Of a DNA stretch of 64,000 nucleotides, positions 1-11,653 are shown in pieces. The stretch's first letter is position 1. Every line of letters begins with the position of its first letter. Where the stretch lies: positions 10,180,668 through 10,244,667 of the forward strand of contig OY821519.1 in NCBI GenBank assembly GCA_963682025.1, written 5' to 3'. The notes below the pieces were generated by a model. It made no database searches and was not told the origin of the DNA. It saw nothing but the letters and a program-made list of their open reading frames with translations. The position numbers and the translations under genes were made by a program. Source of the stretch: Cordilura impudica (taxonomy: Eukaryota > Arthropoda > Insecta > Diptera > Scathophagidae).

Positions 1-1616
1 CGAAAACGTGCTTGAAATTCATTAATTATTTGTCCAATTTGTTAATCGTTCATGCATTGCGCCCATCATAATCTTTCCTGCACAATTCATGTAGGAAATG
101 CCTCTGTAATTAATTGCGTCATTTAAGTTGCCTTTTTTGTGAATTGGCAGCACTATACTTTTCTCAAAAATCATCACTGAACTTTTACCATTTAAAATTT
201 TTGTGTGTACATTCGCCAAGGCATTGAGGTAATCTTCACTTGCATTTACATAAAACTCGTAAAGTATTCTGTCCTCTCCTGGTGCTTTATTTTCTTTTAC
301 CTTTGCAAGAATTTGCCTTATCTCCTGAGCATTAAATGGCCTATCGAGGTCAGCATCCAAGGCCAGATTCGCTGCATAATTAATATTCGCGGCTACTATT
401 GTTGGATTTAACAGTTTGTTAAAATGCTGCATAAATTCAGTTGCACTTATTTGACTTCCAATATAGCGATCATTTTGTCTTAATTCATTTGCTAGTTGCC
501 ACCAATGTTTGCTGTCTGATATAGTATTCAGTTTTTTCCTTACAGGTTTTTTCAAAAACATTTTTTTCTCAGTGTATTTTTGTTTGTCTACGGGACTTTG
601 AGATTTTCGGAATACTTTTAATGCTTTAAATGTATTTTCTCTTAAAATTTTACATTGAACATCAAACCATTTATTTTTAAACTCTATTTGTTTTCCATAT
701 ACTACTGGTAAATCATAAGACCTCAAAATAAATTTGTTAAGATCAGTTAGATCATATTCTGGGTTTTGCGTTTTCAACAGATTTAGATTTGTATTCAACA
801 TCGTATTAAAACTTTGTTTATGATTTTCATTCCATTTCAATTTCGGCATAAGGTTTGCTTTTTTGAGGCTAACTTGTGTGCTATAAAGTTTCAAGCTCAG
901 GTTTATTGGTAAATTATCAGAAAAAATTTGATCCTCTACAACAAAATTTTCAACGTAATTTAGCATATCTAGCGTCACAGCACAAATATCATTCACCGAG
1001 TTGCCGGCTCAACCCAAAAAATAAAACAGCTATCTTCATCCCCCAAAGTTCTTCCGTTCAAAACTGCCAGCCCATAGTTGTTTAACCTGTTTTAACCCTG
1101 CATGAAAACCAGATTCTGAAACACCTTCCTGCGATTGCTATTTATCACCGATTCGAATATTAACGTCTCCCATAAGAATAGGATTTTTTATATCACACGT
1201 TTGAAAAAAATTTTGTAATACTTGAAACTCGTTTACCCAATTGATGCCCCCTATGTATGCGGGGATTACTGTAAATTCTGATGAAATTGTTTTAATTACG
1301 ACCATATCGAAACCACCACGCTCTCTGAATTCATATTTTATTCCAAAATCCGTTAAATTTTTTCGAATTCCAATTAAATGCCCACCTATACCTCTACCAT
1401 ATGGAATATTACGGGTCGCAGGTTTCCATTTGATGTAATAATTTTGAAATCTGTTCTCAAATTTGGCAATCTTATTGCTTTCTGTGTGTGTTTCCAATAG
1501 TATAAACATGTCTAATTGCCCCACATACGTAAAGAAATCCGGATTGTGAAATTTGTTATCTAAACCATTTATATTATACGAACTTATTTTCAGTGTAAAA
1601 TTTTTATTTGGGTTAC
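1..1616 (-). pseudogene. ORF2 endonuclease-reverse transcriptase, frameshifted and truncated by the window edge
   Basis: Reading from 1616 down, the frame opens with an endonuclease start (ISSYNINGL), then LLETHTE carrying the catalytic Glu, and PILMGDVN, the family's GDFN-like motif. A stop follows at about 1138. Further endonuclease sequence (VLNGRTLGDEDSCFIF) is in another frame, and the third frame resumes at 996 with GNSVNDICAVTLDML and FSDNLPI, where SDH would be usual (His to Asn). RT fingers motifs follow: KAPGEDRILYEFY, LPIHKKGNLNDAINYRGISYMN. A stop at 22-24 precedes a frameshift, after which INEFQARF, a typical RT motif, runs off the window. The reading as EN-RT is secure; the exact clade is not. 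Confidence 0.85.
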
Positions 1617-1664
1617 AATATTTCTTATTAACTACGCATTTACTGACATTTTTACTTCCGGCTC

Positions 1665-2498
1665 TTAATAGTTTTTTTGAACTGACAAATTATTATAACT
1701 TAAATTGATTGAATTAATTTTATCTTTAAATATATACTCCAATACCTCCTTACCATTTTTATTACCATTCATTAAAATCTTATCTTTGCTCCAATAGAAC
1801 CATTCACTACCAATTTCCATTTTATCATCTATTACTAAGATTTTTTGGTTTTGATCTAAAGCTTTGAGTTGTTTTTTTAGTTGTAGCATAGCTTTTTTAT
1901 CTTCGAGTCTCCCCTCATTCAAGTCTTTCTCTACGAAAATTGTTGAGCCCTTTAATTTATTGGAGTTTTTAAAGATTTCACCTGCGATTTCTTCTGTTAG
2001 ACATTCTACCACAGCACATATATTATTTTCCGTTTCGTATAATTGTCTGATCTGCTTTATCACGATATTCGGGATGCCCAATTGTACAGTACAAATTTGG
2101 CTGACATTTTCTTTTAAAGTTCCTTCTTTACTAATTCCACGAAAAACCACATTACTTCTCTTACTTTTATCAACTAAACGCACCAAATCTCTATAATGTT
2201 TCTTTCTTTCAGCCGTAAGGGTGTTAACTTCCTCTTTTAGAGCTTCGTTTTCCATTTTCAGATAACCAATTTGAGAACAACAGTCTTGCATTAAGTTTTT
2301 TAATTTTTCATCTAAAACAGACTGAATAGATCCATGGATGATGTTGACGATATCTGACAACTGCATATTTTCAGGTAGCTTACTTGCCTCGTCGCTGGAC
2401 ATCTTATCTGGAGATATTTCAGAACACTTTCTTTTGGCCAGTGGAGTAGAATTCGGATTTGCCAATTTACCTTCTTTTGTAATGATACTTTGCATCAT
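1665..2498 (-). CDS. ORF1 nucleic-acid-binding protein of the LINE (277 aa)
   Basis: The 277-residue ORF lies just upstream of ORF2 on the same strand. Residues about 45-115 form a coiled coil (LQDCCSQIGYLKMENEALKEEVNTL shows the heptad spacing), followed by a basic stretch (KSKRSNVVFRGI) and a mixed alpha/beta region to about residue 250. This resembles the L1-type ORF1 proteins (coiled coil plus RRM-like fold) that bind the element's RNA. No CCHC knuckle is visible. The ATG at 2498 is the first in frame. Function is assigned by position and architecture. Confidence 0.7.
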   Translation of the reverse strand: MMQSIITKEGKLANPNSTPLAKRKCSEISPDKMSSDEASKLPENMQLSDIVNIIHGSIQSVLDEKLKNLMQDCCSQIGYLKMENEALKEEVNTLTAERKKHYRDLVRLVDKSKRSNVVFRGISKEGTLKENVSQICTVQLGIPNIVIKQIRQLYETENNICAVVECLTEEIAGEIFKNSNKLKGSTIFVEKDLNEGRLEDKKAMLQLKKQLKALDQNQKILVIDDKMEIGSEWFYWSKDKILMNGNKNGKEVLEYIFKDKINSINLSYNNLSVQKNY

Positions 2499-2530
2499 TA
2501 AATCAATAAAAAGATTTGTTCAATTTTATT

Positions 2531-4061
2531 TTGTAGAAAATTTAAGTTTCCACAATGCTTTTTAGAAGCTGTTAAATCTATGATTTAGCCTCGTTTCCTA
2601 TTGTTTACACATTTGTTTTAGATATGAAGTACTATATTTCTTTAATTATAACTAATTTGTTTGCAAATAAGAAACCAAGAGAATTTTTGTTGATTTTTTT
2701 TCAACCACCAACACACTGCTAAAATTCTTTTGCTGTTCTTGTATAAATAATAATAAATAATATATTCGTGAAGATATTCTTTTATTTTTTCAGATTATTT
2801 GCAAAAGAAAATCTTAGGTAATTTGGCATATATTGAAAGTGGTTCACAACTGAGTGTGAAAAAAGGATACTTAGCTTATAAATACTTCTAAGTACTTTTG
2901 TTTTACTTTTTAATTTTTTACTCCCTTTATATTAACTCATAATGTCTGCTTCTCTGCGTGTCGACAAAACTTTGGTCGATTTTTAATCTTTTTCCCGTGA
3001 TCCAATCGAGCTGAACATTGCAGGTAGACCCGTGGCGACGATATAAAAAAAGACCTAACAACATTTTTTTTGCAAAAAATTTTGGAAAAAAAAAATTTTG
3101 TTTTTGACATAGATATTTTCAGTCAATCAATTATTTAATTACATGATGGTAAACTAATTTACAAAGGGAGTATTATATAAACTTTGTTTCCAAGGTTGGT
3201 TTTTTATTGATTTAAATTAAAATACTTTTGACGTTCTATATTACAAATTTTTAGATGACATTTTTTGTGTGAAAATTCGAATATGATCGAAATGTTTGTG
3301 TAAAGTGGTTGGACAAACATTATGAGCTCATTCTATAAAACAGTTAAAATGTATACGAAAAAATTTAAGACATTTTTCAAAGTCTTGATATTTCATATAA
3401 ATTTTAATCGTTTCGTCACGTTTCGTTTTTATAATGAGCCTCTTAGTTTAAAATTGTGTTATCTTATTCATATCTTTTTAAAGTATTATTATATAATAAA
3501 ATAAAAATAAATAACGTTACGTTTTTAACAAAATACATTTTAAAATAAAATACACATAAATCTGTGAACCCAGAAACAAACAAAAATCTAATAAAAAATC
3601 TAGTTTTCTGCTACGAAATTGAAATGATCTCATGCCTGACCTTTGTTTTTCACAACGGTTGAAATAAATACTCACAAATGGAATCCTCCTTGAGTCATTT
3701 ATGAAGCCATGAGATTACAGTATTCAATATTACATTATCCTGGGATTTAGTTAGCAAAGGGATCATATAATCGAAATCGAGTACCAATTTGATCTTAAGA
3801 ATTGATTCGTAGAGTTCGTTAATCATCCAGAATATTTTTCAATGATAGTTTTCAATTCACATGTTTACGATATCATTCATTGTTTTATGATAACAAATAT
3901 TTTGAAAGCAAAAATGGGTAATTCCCTTTTTATTAAAAAAAAGTATGAATATGCTCATACACAAATTAGTATTACCAGTATGTATTAATATTATACATAT
4001 TTTCAACTTGGCGTTATAAAAGTCGAAATTTCGCGTTGTACTGAAACCGTATTTTTGATGT
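2531..4061. other. AT-rich non-coding stretch with an INE-like fragment
   Basis: No gene is recognisable. Positions about 2925-3090 match 31457-31590 (shared: CGTGTCTGCTT-like block, TTTCCCGTGA, TCTGAAnTTTGCAGG), so this is a fragment of dispersed repeat family B. Small ORFs at 3322 and 3857 (60-73 codons) have low-complexity composition and no family features. Confidence 0.5.
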
Positions 4062-5298
4062 GTAAAAATCTCTTTCACAATACAATCACAAAAACAGCGT
4101 AAGATGTAAGACGTAAGACAAAATCGGTGTGTCTTATGTTGTATTTGTGAAAATATTGTGATATGCTGTTGATATATGAAAAATAAAAAATGAAAAATAA
4201 AAAATTAAAAACAAAAAAAAATAAAAATTATAAATGAAAAATGAAAAATAAAAAATGAAAATTGAGACATGAAAAATAGAAAATGTAAATTCAGAAATAA
4301 AAGATGAAGAATAAAAATTGAAAAATGAAAAATGAAAAATGAAAAACGAAAAACGAAAAATGAAAAATAAAAAATTAAAAATAAAAATAAAAATGAAAAG
4401 TGAAAAATAAAAAATTAAAATGAAGAATTAAAAACGAAAAATGAAAAGTAGAAAATGAAAAATGAATAATAAAAAAAAATTAAAAATGAAAAATGATGAA
4501 TTAAAAATAAAAAATGAAAAATAAAAAATGAAAAATAAAAAATGAAAAATGAAAAATAGAAAAAGAAAGTTAAGAAATAAAAGATGAAAAATAAAAAATG
4601 AAAAACGAAAAATGAAAAACGAAAAACGAAAAATAAAAAATGGAAAATAAAAAATGAAAAATGAAAAATAGAAAATGAAAATTAAGAAATAAAAGATGAA
4701 AAATGAAAAACGAAAAACAAAAAATGAAAAACGAAAAATGAAAAACGAAAAACGAAAATAAAAAATGGAAAATAAAAAATGAAAAATTAAAAATAGAAAA
4801 TGAAAATTAAGAAATAAAAGATGAAAAATGAAAAACGAAAAACGAAAAATAAAAAATGAAAAACGAAAAACGAAAAATAAAAAATGAAAAATAAAAATGA
4901 AAAGTGAAAAATAAAAAATCAAAAATTAAAAATGAAAAATTAAAAACGAAAAATGAAAAATAGAAAATGAAAAATGAAAAATAAAAAATTAAAAATAAAA
5001 AATAAAAAATAAAAAATAAAAAATAAAAAATGAAAAATGAAAAACGAAAAGGTAAAACTGTAATTTATTATTATTAATTTAATTTATTAATAAAAAAATG
5101 AAAAATAAGAAATGAAAAACGAAAAAAGAAAAAATTAAAAATAAAAAGTTAACCAGTTGAAATAATAATAAATCTTTTTATATTAGCAGAGCCGCTTTCT
5201 GTTTGATTTTAAAAATGTGTCATAAAAAATCTTTAATTACTAGATGTTTACACATCTCCCCTGCGATCGGACTCACATGATTTTTTTTCAAGTCGTGC
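4062..5298 (-). repeat. M-family element, copy 1 (minisatellite-cored, reverse orientation)
   Basis: Read on the minus strand it starts with GTGAGTCCGATCGCAGGGG, then AGATGT-GTAA-ACATCT and TAGTAATTAAAG, then a block ending in the TTATTATTTCAACTGGTTAA region, then about 0.9 kb of short A/T-rich tandem repeats, and ends with GTTTTTGTGATTGTATTGTGAAA near 4062. The same blocks in the same order occur at 40915-43728 and in part at 51135-51290 and 51376-51810. No protein is encoded. Central tandem repeats between conserved ends recall non-autonomous Helentron/DINE elements, but class is unproven. Confidence 0.7.
4165..5150. repeat. Low-complexity minisatellite (GAAAAATAAAAAT-type units)
   Basis: Nearly pure run of degenerate 6-12 bp units such as GAAAAAT, AAAAATAAAAA and GAAAAACG. 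It creates a spurious 164-codon Phe/Ile-rich minus-strand ORF (4922-4428) that is not a gene. A higher-order repeat is visible: a block with AAATGAAAATTAAGAAATAAAAG recurs near 4260, 4555, 4670 and 4795, giving roughly 110-130 bp superunits. Confidence 0.9.
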
Positions 5299-7984
5299 TA
5301 TATCGAAAACGCGTTGTATAAGTACCGCGTTATGTGAGGGATACTTGTATATATATGGAAATATTAACAAGAATATGCATAATAATAAAAAACAGAAGTA
5401 TGGTTGCCAACATCCGACATCACATAGGCAGGTGATGAAGAAGAAGTGACAGACAAACTGACGAATATCTCAATATCAACGATATTTGCTAGCGAGACAT
5501 CTGAACTGAAATCAAAGTAAACAAAATTCGTATTCAAAAAAATTCAATAGGCACAATGAATTTTGTTTTCATTGTGAAAATAATATTCCAACACATTTCG
5601 GCAATAATTTTGTTAACACTGCTTAATCTTTCCGTTATTTCATATCATTAGCACTATCGCATTTCGTTAAGAGATTTGAATATAATTTGAAGATCATTTT
5701 TAAAAGGATTTTCAACACTTACATTTAATTTTGTCTATGATGTTGTTATTATTGTTGTTGTTACCGCTTTCAGCTCCATGATAAAGTGTCAAGGCTTAAG
5801 ATATGTTGTTTGGTAGGCCTTATATATATAAAGCGCGTCTATTTCAGAGATTAAGTAGCATTTTACTTAAAACAAATATCTACAATGGAGTCGGTGGCAG
5901 TCACACAGACAGACGACAGACAGACAAACGTTCGTGCAAACGTTCGCTGTCATAATATTAACGGGCATGAGTTTGATAAATAGACTCAATTTACTTAAGC
6001 GTACCGAACTAAGTATGCTTTCAGTTTTGTTTAACCCTTTAACAAGATGCCAAAAAAGCCAAATGACAGTCATTTTAACAAAGTATTTTGTCGCCATATT
6101 CATTTGAATGTTGCCAATTTAGCAAATGATGTTGCCGTAAGACTATACATAGACATATATTCTTTATGTTGTGGGAAGCTTAGTTAAGTCATAACCTAAA
6201 ACATCTAATCACGTGGAAAGGCGAGAAATAGTGGCAGCTTTTTTTAAGGATTGTAACGGGATTTTAAAGAATTAACGCTAGAAAAAAGTCTAGAAGGGTT
6301 GGTTGGTTGGTTGGCTCATCGTGAAAAGTTCTTGTGCGTACAGAAATCTTTTATCATTAATCATTTATAATGGTGCAATTCTGTATGAGGGCTTAAAAAA
6401 CTCCTTGCTTCTTCTTCCAGAGTATTTTTCTCATTATTTTTATTCGTATATACGATACGCACCAAATGCTGGTATTAAAGTACGCAATTATGGTCACATG
6501 TAAACTTTTAATTTAAACTTTCACATGAATGGCATGTACGAGTATGTTCGAAATTTTAGAGTAACAACAACAACAACAAACTTAGAAGGGTTGATTTGCA
6601 GTGAACAGTTAACAAATATGTAATAATGACGTATTCAAGTACCTGTTAATGGGTACTTGAAATGCACACACACTCTCGAAACAATACAATATCTATAGAG
6701 TGTGAAATTTGACCCGAGGCTATAAGTTTCAAAACACTTGAGCTAATAAACCATTGAGAAATTGAGTAAAATCGAGCCACTTGAATTAAACGCCATCTTC
6801 ATAAAGTGCAACAATGTTCGCTCAATGTGAATGAAAATGATTTAATTTTTATACATTTTTTTTTTTTTTTGTATAAAACAGTTTATTAAATTATTGTTGG
6901 ATAAGAGGAATTCTCGAAATGAAATGTCCTGCGGGACTTTTTTTTTGTAAGAGAAAAAACTGTTTAATTCCTTTGCAAAAAAAGCAAAAAATCATTTGAT
7001 ATCAACATGTGTCGTGTTATTTTTTTTTTTTTTTTTTGGTAAATAACTTTGAGTAATATTTTTTTTTGTTAAACTCTTCACATTAATGATGGTGATGTTG
7101 ATACGAGTACGATTTTATAAAACTTCAATATGACAACGAAGATGATGGTGGTTGGTTATTGTTGTCGGCTTCGAATATGTGTGATTTGCTCTGTTTCTGT
7201 TGCTGTTGCTGTTTCTTTTTCAAGAGGTGCTAGACCAGAAAATTCAATTTAGCATTTTTAAGTGCGTTTTCCTTTGATCGTTAAAATCGAATTTCCAGCA
7301 ATAATATACACCGATGACAGCCTTGATAGCTTCATGATGGTTCATGTTCATGAGTATCTCTATGTGTGTATGCATCAGCACTACTTCATTGGAAAAACTC
7401 TATCTGTGATGGTCATGAGTAAAGGGAATCCAATAAAGGCAACAACAACAACAACAGCACGAAAAAAAGCTTATTTCATTTTCTGTTTGATCTCCAGAAC
7501 TTCTGTCATTTTTGTTGTTGTTATTTTTGTAAGGCAATTAAGTTTAATACAGTTTGACACCTTTCCACTTTTATCCCTCATTTTTCCTCTTTTTTTTTTT
7601 TTTTTTTTTGATAAAATATTAATAAAGTCCAGTTAAAATGGAAAAACACGTGAAAGCTTTGCCTTCGTTATCGAAGGGACATCAAAAAATATGCTCTAAA
7701 ATAAATTAAAAATTCTGTAAACAACGAAAAATATGCTCTTTAAATTTAGAAAATGTACTTAAAAAAAGACAATGTAAATTAAATATTTTCGAATGAAAAA
7801 TAATAAACAAAGTAATTAAAATCTTTATATAACCAACACTAGCAGTTGCTCCGAAATACTTTGGTTTGTAAGATACAAGGGAAGAAAACCAAATAAATTT
7901 TATTATTAAATTACGAGTATCTAACCCATAAAAACAAAGTTTTTATTAACACTCTTTCTTTCCTTATGCATATGAGTTTTGAGT
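5299..7984. other. Non-coding stretch with microsatellites, no gene seen
   Basis: Holds poly-T tracts (6855, 7021, 7592), CAA repeats (6563-6580, 7441-7456), GATGATG/TGCTGT runs and a GGTTGGTTGGTTGG run (6299-6313). ORFs at 5867, 6303 and 7262 are short with biased composition and match nothing I recognise. The segment 7920-7985 recurs at 61404-61465. This could be intronic or intergenic host DNA. Confidence 0.5.
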
Positions 7985-8560
7985 CTCTCCGTGACTGTGC
8001 GTGACTTTGCAATAATATTTTAAAATTAATGGTTGATAAAAGCAAGTCTATGGACCAAGTTTCAGATTAATTGGATGAGAGGAAATTGGTTTTAAATCAC
8101 TCCGTGACTGTGCGTGACTATGCGTGACTATTTTAAAGTTAATCTTTGGCCATAGCAAGTCCGTGGACCAAGTTTCAGATTAATTGGATGAGAGGAATTG
8201 GTTTTAAATCAATCCGTGACTGTGCGTGACTATGCGTGACTGCCTGTGACTATTTTAAAAATAATCGTTGCCCACAACAAGTCTATGGACAAAGTTTCAG
8301 ATCCATCGGATGAGGCAAAGTGAGGTTTTCAGCTCTCCGCGACTGTGCGTGACTATGATTGACTGTGCGTGACCATGCCAAAGCTTATCTTTTTTCCTGG
8401 CAAGTCTATTGACTAAGTTTCAGATCGATCGGATAAGGGCAAATGGGTGTTAGAGCACTCCGTGACTGCGCGTGACTACCCCAAAATTAATTTATAGTCA
8501 CAACAAGACTATGGGCCAAGTTTCAGATCAATTGGATGAGGGGAATGGGGTTGCCCCATC
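7985..8560. repeat. Degenerate tandem repeat, about 115-bp unit, five copies
   Basis: Each unit has the order: TCCGTGACTGTGCGTGACT, a variable AT stretch, CAAGTCTATGGACCAAGTTT, CAGATTAATTGGATGAG, GGnAATTGGnTTTTAAATCA. Units begin near 7988, 8100, 8212, 8336 and 8458, and the GTGACTGTGCGTGAC motif is itself locally duplicated in some units. It directly precedes the 3' end of a LOA-like element. No ORF spans it. Confidence 0.85.
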
Positions 8561-8588
8561 GCAGACAGAAAGACAGACATAGAATATG

Positions 8589-9893
8589 AGTTAGGTTAGG
8601 TTAGGTTGGAAGTGGCTGCTAAACCAAAGGAAAAGCACACTTAGACTCTCGGGGCCATTGTGATACCACGGGACGAATAGGTGTTCCCCTCAGTCCCCAC
8701 CGCAGAACCAGTTTGAGCTCCTAATGAAGCCCCTGATATGTGAAATGTCCACATTTGAGAGATCAGAGAGATCGTGAAGAAACGGCGATCCCAATATTCG
8801 AAGTCTCGTTCTGGAGAGCGCCGGGCAATGCAAAGGAAGTGTTCTATGCTCTCCACCTCCTCCACATCCATGGAGCCACGACAGAAGTCATTTGACGAGA
8901 CCCTGAGGCGTTCAGCGTGTCTCCCTATGAGGCAGTGCCCAAAGATAAAAGCAACTACTGTTGAAATCTCCCCACGGGGGAGTGCTAGTAGCGCGCTAGT
9001 GCGCTTATGATTTAGAGCCGGCCAGATCTGTCTCGTGATCCTGCACGTTGATCCATTAGCCCATCTGTTGTCGGTTATGCCGTCGGTGTGAAGCCGAAGT
9101 TCCAGCTTGCAAGATTCCAGGGGTATACCAACACATTCCAAGTCCGCTGGAACTCGTAAGGTAGCGCCCTGTCTTGCCAACTCATCAGCTTTACAGTTTC
9201 CCGGTATATTCCTGTACCCTGGAACCCATATGAGTCTGATGTCGAACTGCTTGGACATCTCACATAAAGACATGAAGCAGCTAACGATGGTTATTGTTTT
9301 CAGGAACATTGATTCCAAGGATTTTACCGCGGCCTGACTGTCAGAGTAGATGTTGACTGCGGTTGTAGACAGAATATTCCGACCCAAGCAGTCAGCAACT
9401 TCCTTTATTGCCAGTACCTCTGCCTGATAAAGACTGCAGTGGTCTGGCATAGACTGAATAGACTCCGAAACCAACTTGACCACACAATTTCGATCCGTCA
9501 GTATAGAAATTATGGAACGCCTGCTACCTGGAATCCTCCCTGACCAAGATTCCGTGGTCGGTATCATAGTTTTGCAGTGTCGTTCGAATACACTCCTCGG
9601 AGTAGTGTAATCCACGTTCAATGGTAAGTTCCTGTTAGTCAGGATCACTCCATGGCCACAATTATGACCACGCCATTGTATTGTGCTTCTTAGTCGAATG
9701 GCCGATGAAGCCGCCGACTGCTTTCCTAATATGCCCAACGGTATTAGGCGTAAGAGGATGTTCAAGGCATCCGTATGCGTAGTACGAAGGGCACCAGTGA
9801 TACACATGGAAGCCATTATCTGTACTCTTGCAAGAAGGTTGGTATTGGAGGCCTTCTCTAGAGCAGGCCACCAAACGATGACCCTGTACATGA
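8589..9893 (-). mobile_element. 5'-truncated LOA/R1-like non-LTR retrotransposon with TAACC tail
   Basis: Minus-strand element containing the end of RT, an RNase H domain and a C-terminal zinc-type motif, then a short 3' UTR ending in a (CCTAA)n tail (8590-8608, seen on plus as TTAGG repeats). Coding similarity stops abruptly at about 9893, the usual 5' truncation of LINE copies. Short TAACC-type tails and an RNase H domain are typical of LOA-related insect elements. Confidence 0.8.
8641..9891 (-). pseudogene. LINE ORF2 C-terminus: RT thumb, RNase H, zinc motif (416 codons open)
   Basis: Residues 1-70 fit the RT thumb region (ARVQIMASMCITGALRTTHT, then ALNILLRLIPL). RNase H follows: the first acidic motif is degenerate (LTDRN where TDGS is expected), then YQAEVLAIKE with E158, IYSDSQAAVKSL with D184, and GNCKADELAR with D236. 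The C-terminus has GHCLIGRHAERL, NDFCR and IEHFLC, a damaged Cys/His motif. The loss of the TDGS motif and one Cys suggests a dead copy, although the frame is open for 416 codons. The first Met at 9891 is not a true start. Confidence 0.8.
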
Positions 9894-10080
9894 GCTAAAA
9901 GAAAGAGTTTAAAAAACAGCAGCGGATTTCTCTTATTCCACTTCGGCTCTCAGTGTGGACTTTGCAAATAGCTGCAAATATACCACAAGAAAAATTTTTA
10001 CCCGATAGGAGTTTAATGTTAAAAAAGCACAAATTTAAAACCTTTCTATATTGTACAATTTTATGAAAGTCAATTTTTTT
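9894..10080. other. Short spacer between LINE and mariner copies
   Basis: No recognisable gene. AT-rich sequence leading into the mariner terminal inverted repeat at 10081. Confidence 0.4.
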
Positions 10081-10119
10081 CGAGGGCGGTCCCAGAACTA
10101 CCCGACCTGGCAAAGAAAA

Positions 10120-11420
10120 CAAAAATTTGGGAAAAATTATCTTTATTTCTCAACATAATCTCAATAGCATCGATACCCTGCATATAGTAAAAATTGTCTG
10201 GCTCCTTCAAATAGCCATCAACCGCAAACTCGACCTCTTAATTGTTGAAAATTTTTTTGCCAACAAGCGATTTCTTCAAGTTTTGAAATAGAAAATAAGC
10301 CGTGGGAGCTAAATCTGACGAAGAAGGTGCGGGAGGAAGCAAATGGAACTTTAATTAATACTAGCAAATTCCAGCGCTCGACATTCGAGTGCAATATCTA
10401 GGCAACTTTATATTTCAACTTAGCCAATTCACAAACCAACACTTTTTTGGCTTATTATTATTGTGAATGAAGAAAACAAACTCATTCACAAACACATTAA
10501 CAAATTTTAAAAACACACACATAGCATTGTATAATTTTATGTATGTGTTTGTAGCAACTTAAATTGCAATTTACACAAAACAAAGACAAAAATTTTAAAA
10601 TCTGTAAATCTGGTGAACAGCCAAAAAGAAATGCCTTTCAAAAAATATACATTTTGTCAAAATCGGGATAAAAAAGTAGAACAAAACATTGGTCACAAGA
10701 AATCGCCTAGTATATTAGTATTATAGATATGTTATAGCCATCGCAATAGTTTACGGGTAAACTGGTGCATTGTCTTTCTTTCTATCTTTTTTTTGCCAAA
10801 TGCGGCCTTTTTTCTTAATATCATCACGTAAACGCTGCAATAAGTTTGCATTATACCCACTCTTGACTCATTTCCCTTTTGAAGATATTCAATGAAAAGT
10901 TTTCCAACGCGCATCCCAAAAACCAGACGCCATAACCTTACCTGCAGTTGAAACTAATTTCGCCTTCGTTGGACACGATTCTCCCATTTCAGTCCACTGT
11001 TTTTAATTTATTTTATCTCAAGTGTGAAGTGGTGGACCCATATCTCATCCACGGTTACGAATTTACGCTCAAACTAGTCTTTATTACGGTGAAACATTGC
11101 CAAACACTCTATTGAAACATATTTACCAAACATCATATAAGCAAACGCGACACCCATCTTGTGGACAGCTTTATTAAATCTAAATTTTCTGTAAATATGC
11201 GACGTATAGCACTTTTTGAAATGTGCATAATTTCAACTAGCTACCGCACCTTCGGCCGACGATCATCCATACCATTTTGTGGATTTTCTTAACCGTTTCT
11301 GTCGTTCTTCTTGGCAGCACTTGCGATCTCGTTTAAACTCTGCCAACCAGTATTTTATAGTCGTAAACGAAGGAGCAGACTCCTCCAAAGTAGAATCTAG
11401 GTCAGCTTTAATATTGGTTG
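10120..11420 (-). pseudogene. mariner transposase relic
   Basis: Minus-strand translation in several frames gives mariner landmarks in order: MDDRRPKVR, ENLDLIKLSTRWV, FVTVDEIWVHHFT (first catalytic Asp), QWTEMGESCPTKAK, AGKVMASGFWDARW, LLQRLRDDIKKKG, KKDNAPVY (second Asp), then past the Helitron the LAPxxYFLF-like region and KKSLVGKKIFNN with EFAVDGYLKEPDNFYY. Frameshifts and stops separate these pieces. This is the DD34D IS630/Tc1/mariner family; the copy is inactive. Confidence 0.85.
10361..10727 (-). mobile_element. Non-autonomous Helitron H1 (367 bp)
   Basis: On the minus strand it starts with TC (TCTATAATACTAATA) after an A and ends with the hairpin-bearing CTCGAATGTCGAG region, CTGG...TTTG and CTAG, followed by T. 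That is the A|TC...CTAG|T insertion signature of Helitrons. It encodes nothing. It is nested in mariner copy 1, so it inserted after the mariner. Confidence 0.85.
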
Positions 11421-11653
11421 GACTGAGGCCTTTCAAATGAAAGTATTAAATTGCATAACTGTGACAAATTTTTTACATATTCACAAATTTACTGAAATCT
11501 TTTAATTTAGATGGCTGCGAAAAAGTTACTAAATGACATATCACCTTGGAACTAAAAACATATGTTTAATAAGGTTGCCACTTATCACCAAAGGAATCTT
11601 TTCAAACTACTGCCGCCATCTATATGACATGTCGGGTCGAGAGACCGTCCTCG

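Larger units (their letters stand above)
1..2530 (-). mobile_element. Non-LTR retrotransposon (LINE), partial, runs off the window
   Basis: Two-ORF LINE layout on the minus strand: a coiled-coil ORF1 (2498-1665) followed by an ORF2 with an apurinic-type endonuclease (about 1616-1000) and the fingers part of a reverse transcriptase (996-1). The rest of the RT lies left of the window. ORF1 is intact over 277 codons but ORF2 has at least three frame breaks, so this copy is dead or has sequence errors. Clade is uncertain; the two-ORF layout and RT motifs fit the I/Jockey/R1 group of insect LINEs. The 5' boundary near 2530 is a guess. Confidence 0.85.
10081..11653 (-). mobile_element. mariner element, copy 1, interrupted by a Helitron
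   Basis: Terminal inverted repeats: plus-strand CGAGGGCGGTCCCAGAACTA at 10081 and, on the other strand from 11653, CGAGGACGGTCTC followed by CGACCCGACATG, next to TA. Between them lie pieces of a mariner transposase on the minus strand. A 367-bp Helitron sits at 10361-10727 inside the coding region. Without it the element is about 1.2 kb, near the usual mariner size of about 1.3 kb. Confidence 0.85.

Noticed and set aside
4428..4922. 164-codon Phe/Ile-rich minus-strand ORF
   Set aside because: It is a translation of the A/T minisatellite; the repeats simply lack stop codons in that frame.
8590..8608. Telomeric TTAGG array
   Set aside because: Only about three units and placed exactly at the 3' end of a minus-strand LINE, so it is the LINE tail.
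8774..9337. Plus-strand ORFs at 8774-9010 and 9107-9337
   Set aside because: They are antisense shadows of the LOA-like ORF2.
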